From Methanobacteriota archaeon (lineage in GTDB: Archaea; Thermoplasmatota; Poseidoniia; Poseidoniales; Poseidoniaceae), in NCBI GenBank assembly GCA_002731395.1, contig PCBQ01000049.1, positions 1-17,918 of the forward strand: a DNA stretch of 17,918 nt, in the 5' to 3' direction. Below the pieces are notes generated by a model, which was given only the letters and a program-made list of their open reading frames with translations, had not been told where the DNA came from and ran no database searches. The stretch's first letter is position 1. Every line of letters starts with the position of its first letter. Both the position numbers and the translations under genes were made by a program. Below are positions 14,924 through 17,918 of the stretch, in pieces.

Positions 14924-16510
14924 ATGCGGCCCGACAGCCCGGGACATGTGACTTCCGAGGGGAATTCCATTACTGTTGGTATCGACGACCTCGCCATCCA
15001 CGTTCCACGATTGTACTTGGACATGCGAGAATTCGCTGAACTTCGCGAGGCGGATTATGACAAACTGAACAAGGGACTGGGCCTCTCCGCGATGGCCATT
15101 CCCGACGTCCACGAGGACACGGCAACCATGGGCGCCATGGCCGTGATGCGGCTGATCGACCGCAACGGTCTCGACCCAAGAGGCATCGGTCGGCTTTACC
15201 TTGGCACAGAATCCGCGCTTGACGGAGCCAAACCAACCGCGACCTACATCGTTGACATGCTCACGCAACGTTACGCCTCACGCTACGGTGAGGATTGCTT
15301 CCAAAACTGCGACGTTGTTGACATGACCTTCGCATGCATCGGTGCGGTTGACGCATTGCACACGACCTTGGACTGGTGCGCACGGAGCACCGATGACGAC
15401 GAGCGAATTGGCATCGTCGTTTACGCAGACAACGCGAAGTACGAACTCGGGTCTCCTGGTGAATACACACAAGGCGCCGGAGGCGGTGCCTTGCTCATCC
15501 GCCGAAACCCGCGCCTGCTCGTCATTCCAGACTGCTGGGGCATCTCCACCAGCCCTGCGCACGATTTCTTCAAACCACGCCGTGAGATGAGTTTGCGCGC
15601 CGTCATGGGCGACGTGCTCGACTTGGCACGTGAAACTGGGGCGAACCTGAAAGAAGGTATCCTCGACAGGATGGTCCGCCACCTGCCCGATTCGGCCCTG
15701 CGCAGGCTCGGCATTTTTGCCCACGGCGAAGAGCGCATCAGCATCCACCGTGACGAGCCCGTGTTTGACGGACAGTACTCGAACCGTTGCTACCAAAATG
15801 CGGTGCGGGATGCGTTCCTGGATTTCCAGCGCCGAGCTGCGCGGACGGGCCGCTACACCCACGATGAAGACCAGCGCTTCACCGAACAGTGGGAGCGGAT
15901 CATCATGCACCTGCCGTATGCCTTCCAGGCCAAGCGCATGTTCCCGGCCGTCTTCCATCGCGACCGAGAAGGAACGGCCATGTGGGACGATGTGGAGGCC
16001 ATCGTTGGAGCTCCGCCCTCGAGGGACGATGATCAAGATGATGCCGCATGGGAGAAGGCCATGGACCAATACCGTCGGGCCATTTCAAAAACCGAGGCGT
16101 ACGTTTCCTTCCATCGCGACCGCATCGAAAAGGGCCAGCGTGCAAGCAGCCTCATCGGCAATCAGTACACGGGAAGCATCTTCCTCGCGCTCATGTCAAC
16201 GTTTGAATCCGACCTTGAGGACAACACGAATCTCGACGGCTTACGCTTTGGCTTGTGCGGATACGGGTCCGGCGCGAAGGCCAAGGTCTTCGAAGGCGTC
16301 GTGAGTCCGAATTGGCGCGAAGTGGTTTCCCGCTGGAACCTGTTCGAACGTCTGGCCGGCCGCGTTGCCATCGACGCCGTGGTGTATGAAGAACTTCACA
16401 AAGGGGTCCGCGAAGACTCCGTGGTCCCGCCCAATGGGGAGTTCGTCCGCTCGGAGGAAGAGGAGAGCGACCTTGAGGGCGCCCGCCGTTATTCCTGGAT
16501 TTCAGCGTGA
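14924..16510 (+). CDS. mvaS: Hydroxymethylglutaryl-CoA synthase, bacterial/eukaryotic type
   Basis: A protein of up to 528 aa that condenses acetoacetyl-CoA and acetyl-CoA to HMG-CoA, the mevalonate-pathway step feeding archaeal isoprenoid lipids. The catalytic triad is visible: E96 in LGTESALDGAKP, C138 in MTFACIGAVDALH, H329 in IMHLPYAFQAKRM. PVFDGQYSNRCY and GNQYTGSIFLAL also match MvaS/HMGCS. It is clearly longer than typical bacterial MvaS (about 390 aa) or the short archaeal enzyme (about 350 aa). Part of the extra length is a charged insert between the catalytic His and GNQYTG, including RDDDQDD. ATG 14924 is the first good start. The family-like N-terminus TVGIDDLAIHVP begins at codon 16, an ATT preceded by GAGGGG, so a shorter product is possible. 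It lies 55 nt after the thermosome gene. Confidence 0.93.
   Translation: MRPDSPGHVTSEGNSITVGIDDLAIHVPRLYLDMREFAELREADYDKLNKGLGLSAMAIPDVHEDTATMGAMAVMRLIDRNGLDPRGIGRLYLGTESALDGAKPTATYIVDMLTQRYASRYGEDCFQNCDVVDMTFACIGAVDALHTTLDWCARSTDDDERIGIVVYADNAKYELGSPGEYTQGAGGGALLIRRNPRLLVIPDCWGISTSPAHDFFKPRREMSLRAVMGDVLDLARETGANLKEGILDRMVRHLPDSALRRLGIFAHGEERISIHRDEPVFDGQYSNRCYQNAVRDAFLDFQRRAARTGRYTHDEDQRFTEQWERIIMHLPYAFQAKRMFPAVFHRDREGTAMWDDVEAIVGAPPSRDDDQDDAAWEKAMDQYRRAISKTEAYVSFHRDRIEKGQRASSLIGNQYTGSIFLALMSTFESDLEDNTNLDGLRFGLCGYGSGAKAKVFEGVVSPNWREVVSRWNLFERLAGRVAIDAVVYEELHKGVREDSVVPPNGEFVRSEEEESDLEGARRYSWISA
14957..14962 (+). promoter_or_regulatory. Internal Shine-Dalgarno-like site in the HMG-CoA synthase gene
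   Basis: GAGGGG lies 6 nt before the in-frame ATT at 14969, where the conserved N-terminus begins. It may mark a non-standard start; otherwise it is a coincidence inside the coding region. Confidence 0.3.
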
Positions 16511-16573
16511 ACCCTGCAGGTCAAACCTCAAGGGTCTCGGGCCCATCCTGCGTTTGTGGAAGCAGAGGGGACG

Positions 16574-17617
16574 ATGCTGGCATGGACAAAAGTCCGCGAC
16601 GAGGCCGACGGCTTCGACCTGTTGGAACACCCCATACCGACCCCTGGGGAGGGCGAGGTCCTGATCCGCACTCGGGCCACCAGCATATGTGGAACAGACC
16701 TGCACATATGGCAGTGGGATGAATGGAGCCGCGAAAACGTCCCGCTTGGAACGGTCACAGGTCACGAAACATCTGGAGAAATCGCTGCGGTTGGGCCTGG
16801 CGTCTTGGACCGAGAGGTCGGTGACATGGTGGCCATCGAGTGCCACTTGGCCTGTTGGGCGTGTCCAAGGTGCGACGAAGGAAACGCCCACGTGTGCGAG
16901 AACGGCAGCATCTTTGGCGTTCACGGCCATGGTGCCTTTGCCCCATACTTCGTTGTCCCAGCGGCCAATGCGCGTCCCGTTCCGAAAGGGCTTCTTCCGG
17001 AGCACGCCTCCATTCAGGATCCGCTTGGCAACGCCATTCACACGCTGACCGGTGGTCCCGTCGAAGGCGCAACCGTGGCGGTGCACGGCCTCGGCCCAAT
17101 TGGCCTCTTTGCGGTAAACGCTGCAAAGGCGATGGGAGCGACCAAAGTGATCGCCGTCGACTGGGACAACCGTTACCGGATGCAGATGGCCAAAGAACTC
17201 GGGGCCGACGTTGTTCTTGGGAAAGAACACGACGTGGTTGCAGAAATTCTGGCAGCCACCGAAGGCCGTGGGGTCGACAATTCCTGCGAATTTTCTGGAG
17301 CCGCAACCGCGCTCGCAAACGCCATCAAATCAACGCGCATGGGCGGATTCGTCAACGTGCTCTCGGTGTATGGCGAAACCATGCCCGAAGTACCGATGAA
17401 CGAGGTCGTGTTCCGTTATTTGCACCTAAAGGGCATCAATGGACGAAAAATGTGGAGCACATGGGACCGCATGCATGCCCTGCTGGAAGCAGGAGCCATC
17501 GACGTGGCCAAGATCGTCACGCACACCTTGCCCGTTGCGGAATTCAAACAAGGCATGGCCTTGTCCAGCAGCGGTGCATGCGGGAAAGTCGTCCTGACCT
17601 TCCCTGACGTGGTTTAG
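16574..17617 (+). CDS. tdh: L-threonine 3-dehydrogenase (zinc MDR family)
   Basis: A 347-aa enzyme that oxidises L-threonine to 2-amino-3-ketobutyrate with NAD. Nearly every E. coli Tdh landmark has a counterpart: CGTDLHIWQWDEW (39-51) with C39, T41 and H44 at the catalytic zinc site, GHE (63-65), a structural zinc site C94/C97/C100/C108, the Rossmann motif GLGPIG (172-177), acidic D196 and D198 for NAD, and KGINGRKMWSTW, matching the IKGIYGREMFETW region. The start at ATG 16574 matches the family N-terminus; GAGGGG lies 3 nt upstream, a short spacing. An in-frame GTG at 16556 would add six residues. The usual partner kbl (2-amino-3-ketobutyrate CoA ligase) is not next to it. It lies 63 nt after the HMG-CoA synthase gene. 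Confidence 0.96.
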   Translation: MLAWTKVRDEADGFDLLEHPIPTPGEGEVLIRTRATSICGTDLHIWQWDEWSRENVPLGTVTGHETSGEIAAVGPGVLDREVGDMVAIECHLACWACPRCDEGNAHVCENGSIFGVHGHGAFAPYFVVPAANARPVPKGLLPEHASIQDPLGNAIHTLTGGPVEGATVAVHGLGPIGLFAVNAAKAMGATKVIAVDWDNRYRMQMAKELGADVVLGKEHDVVAEILAATEGRGVDNSCEFSGAATALANAIKSTRMGGFVNVLSVYGETMPEVPMNEVVFRYLHLKGINGRKMWSTWDRMHALLEAGAIDVAKIVTHTLPVAEFKQGMALSSSGACGKVVLTFPDVV

Positions 17618-17627
17618 GCCAAAGCGT

Positions 17628-17648
17628 GAAACATCGGAATGATGTCTC
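17628..17648. repeat. Imperfect inverted repeat after tdh
   Basis: GAAACATC-GGAAT-GATGTCTC pairs at 7 of 8 positions with a 5-nt loop. It fills most of the 37-nt gap between tdh and the next gene. No T-run follows. It could be a weak terminator or an operator for the secreted protein. Confidence 0.3.
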
Positions 17649-17654
17649 GCCTGC

Positions 17655-17918
17655 ATGGGCGGCCCTCGCCAGATGCATCAGCAAAGCGTCGCCGTTGTCG
17701 CCATGTTCCTCCTGTGCATGCTGGCCGGTGCGGCCACAACCGCTGCATCGCCCGCAGAGGGTGACCCGTCAAGCGGAAGCAGCACAACCAACGGGAATGA
17801 ATCCGCCCAAGAAGACCCCCCAGTCAACGACTCTGATACGCTTAACGGCACGGCCGTGCTCGAGTGGTCCGGTTTCGGTTGTGACGAAAGACCTGCTGAG
17901 ATGGGCGATTGGGTGCAG
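17655..17918 (+). CDS. Secreted protein, partial (C-terminus off the right edge)
   Basis: ATG 17655 opens a frame that stays open for 88 codons to the window edge. Residues 1-36 look like a signal peptide: RQMHQQ, then the hydrophobic core VAVVAMFLLCMLAGAA, with likely cleavage near TTAAS. Next comes a low-complexity Ser/Thr/Asn/Glu linker (residues about 37-68), then TAVLEWSGFGCDER, the start of a folded domain with a cysteine. ATG 17673 (residue 7) is an equally good start. There is no lipobox, so a lipoprotein is unlikely. The style of signal peptide plus acidic disordered linker resembles the large secreted protein at the left edge. Function cannot be told from this fragment. Confidence 0.75.
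   Translation, partial: MGGPRQMHQQSVAVVAMFLLCMLAGAATTAASPAEGDPSSGSSTTNGNESAQEDPPVNDSDTLNGTAVLEWSGFGCDERPAEMGDWVQ

Overview
The window reads as archaeal, most likely a marine Thermoplasmatota genome of the Poseidoniales (Marine Group II) type. This rests on a group II chaperonin (thermosome), a short archaeal/bacterial-type SpeD, a deoxyhypusine-synthase-family protein, a small protein that I match from memory to the Thermoplasmatota family DUF6015, Shine-Dalgarno sites of the archaeal GGAGGTG type, and long acidic secreted proteins. A bacterial-type DnaK and a bacterial/eukaryotic-type HMG-CoA synthase sit among these genes. The organism name is inference; no rRNA or other marker is present. 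The sequence is GC-rich and densely coding, with no gene-free stretch over 300 bases. I see no tRNA, rRNA, IS element or CRISPR array.

Layout. (1) Positions 1-5422, minus strand: a likely operon read right to left of agmatinase-family ureohydrolase, SpeD-family pyruvoyl decarboxylase, deoxyhypusine-synthase-like enzyme, and then a very large secreted beta-rich protein that runs off the left edge. The first three are polyamine/hypusine genes. (2) Positions 5423-5570: a divergent promoter region. (3) Positions 5571-8953, plus strand: a DUF6015-like protein, a secreted membrane-anchored M14 zinc carboxypeptidase and an M17 leucyl aminopeptidase, a pair suited to digesting external protein and then internal peptides. 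(4) Positions 8967-10475, minus strand: a class III PLP aminotransferase, convergent with the aminopeptidase across a small GC hairpin. (5) Positions 10476-10601: a second divergent control region with a perfect 11-base palindrome. (6) Positions 10602-14868, plus strand: a chaperone cluster of an Hsp20-like protein with an acidic tail, DnaK and a divergent thermosome subunit. (7) Positions 14924-17918, plus strand: HMG-CoA synthase (mevalonate route to archaeal lipids), L-threonine 3-dehydrogenase, and the start of another secreted protein cut by the right edge.

The most interesting points are the polyamine block, whose DHS-family member carries motifs unlike canonical DHS and whose SpeD has a changed motif next to the pyruvoyl site; the chaperone cluster with its unusual small heat-shock-like protein and candidate operator; the chaperonin with Arg before its catalytic Asp; and the possible AUU start of HMG-CoA synthase. 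All functional calls come from reading motifs by eye. No database search was run.
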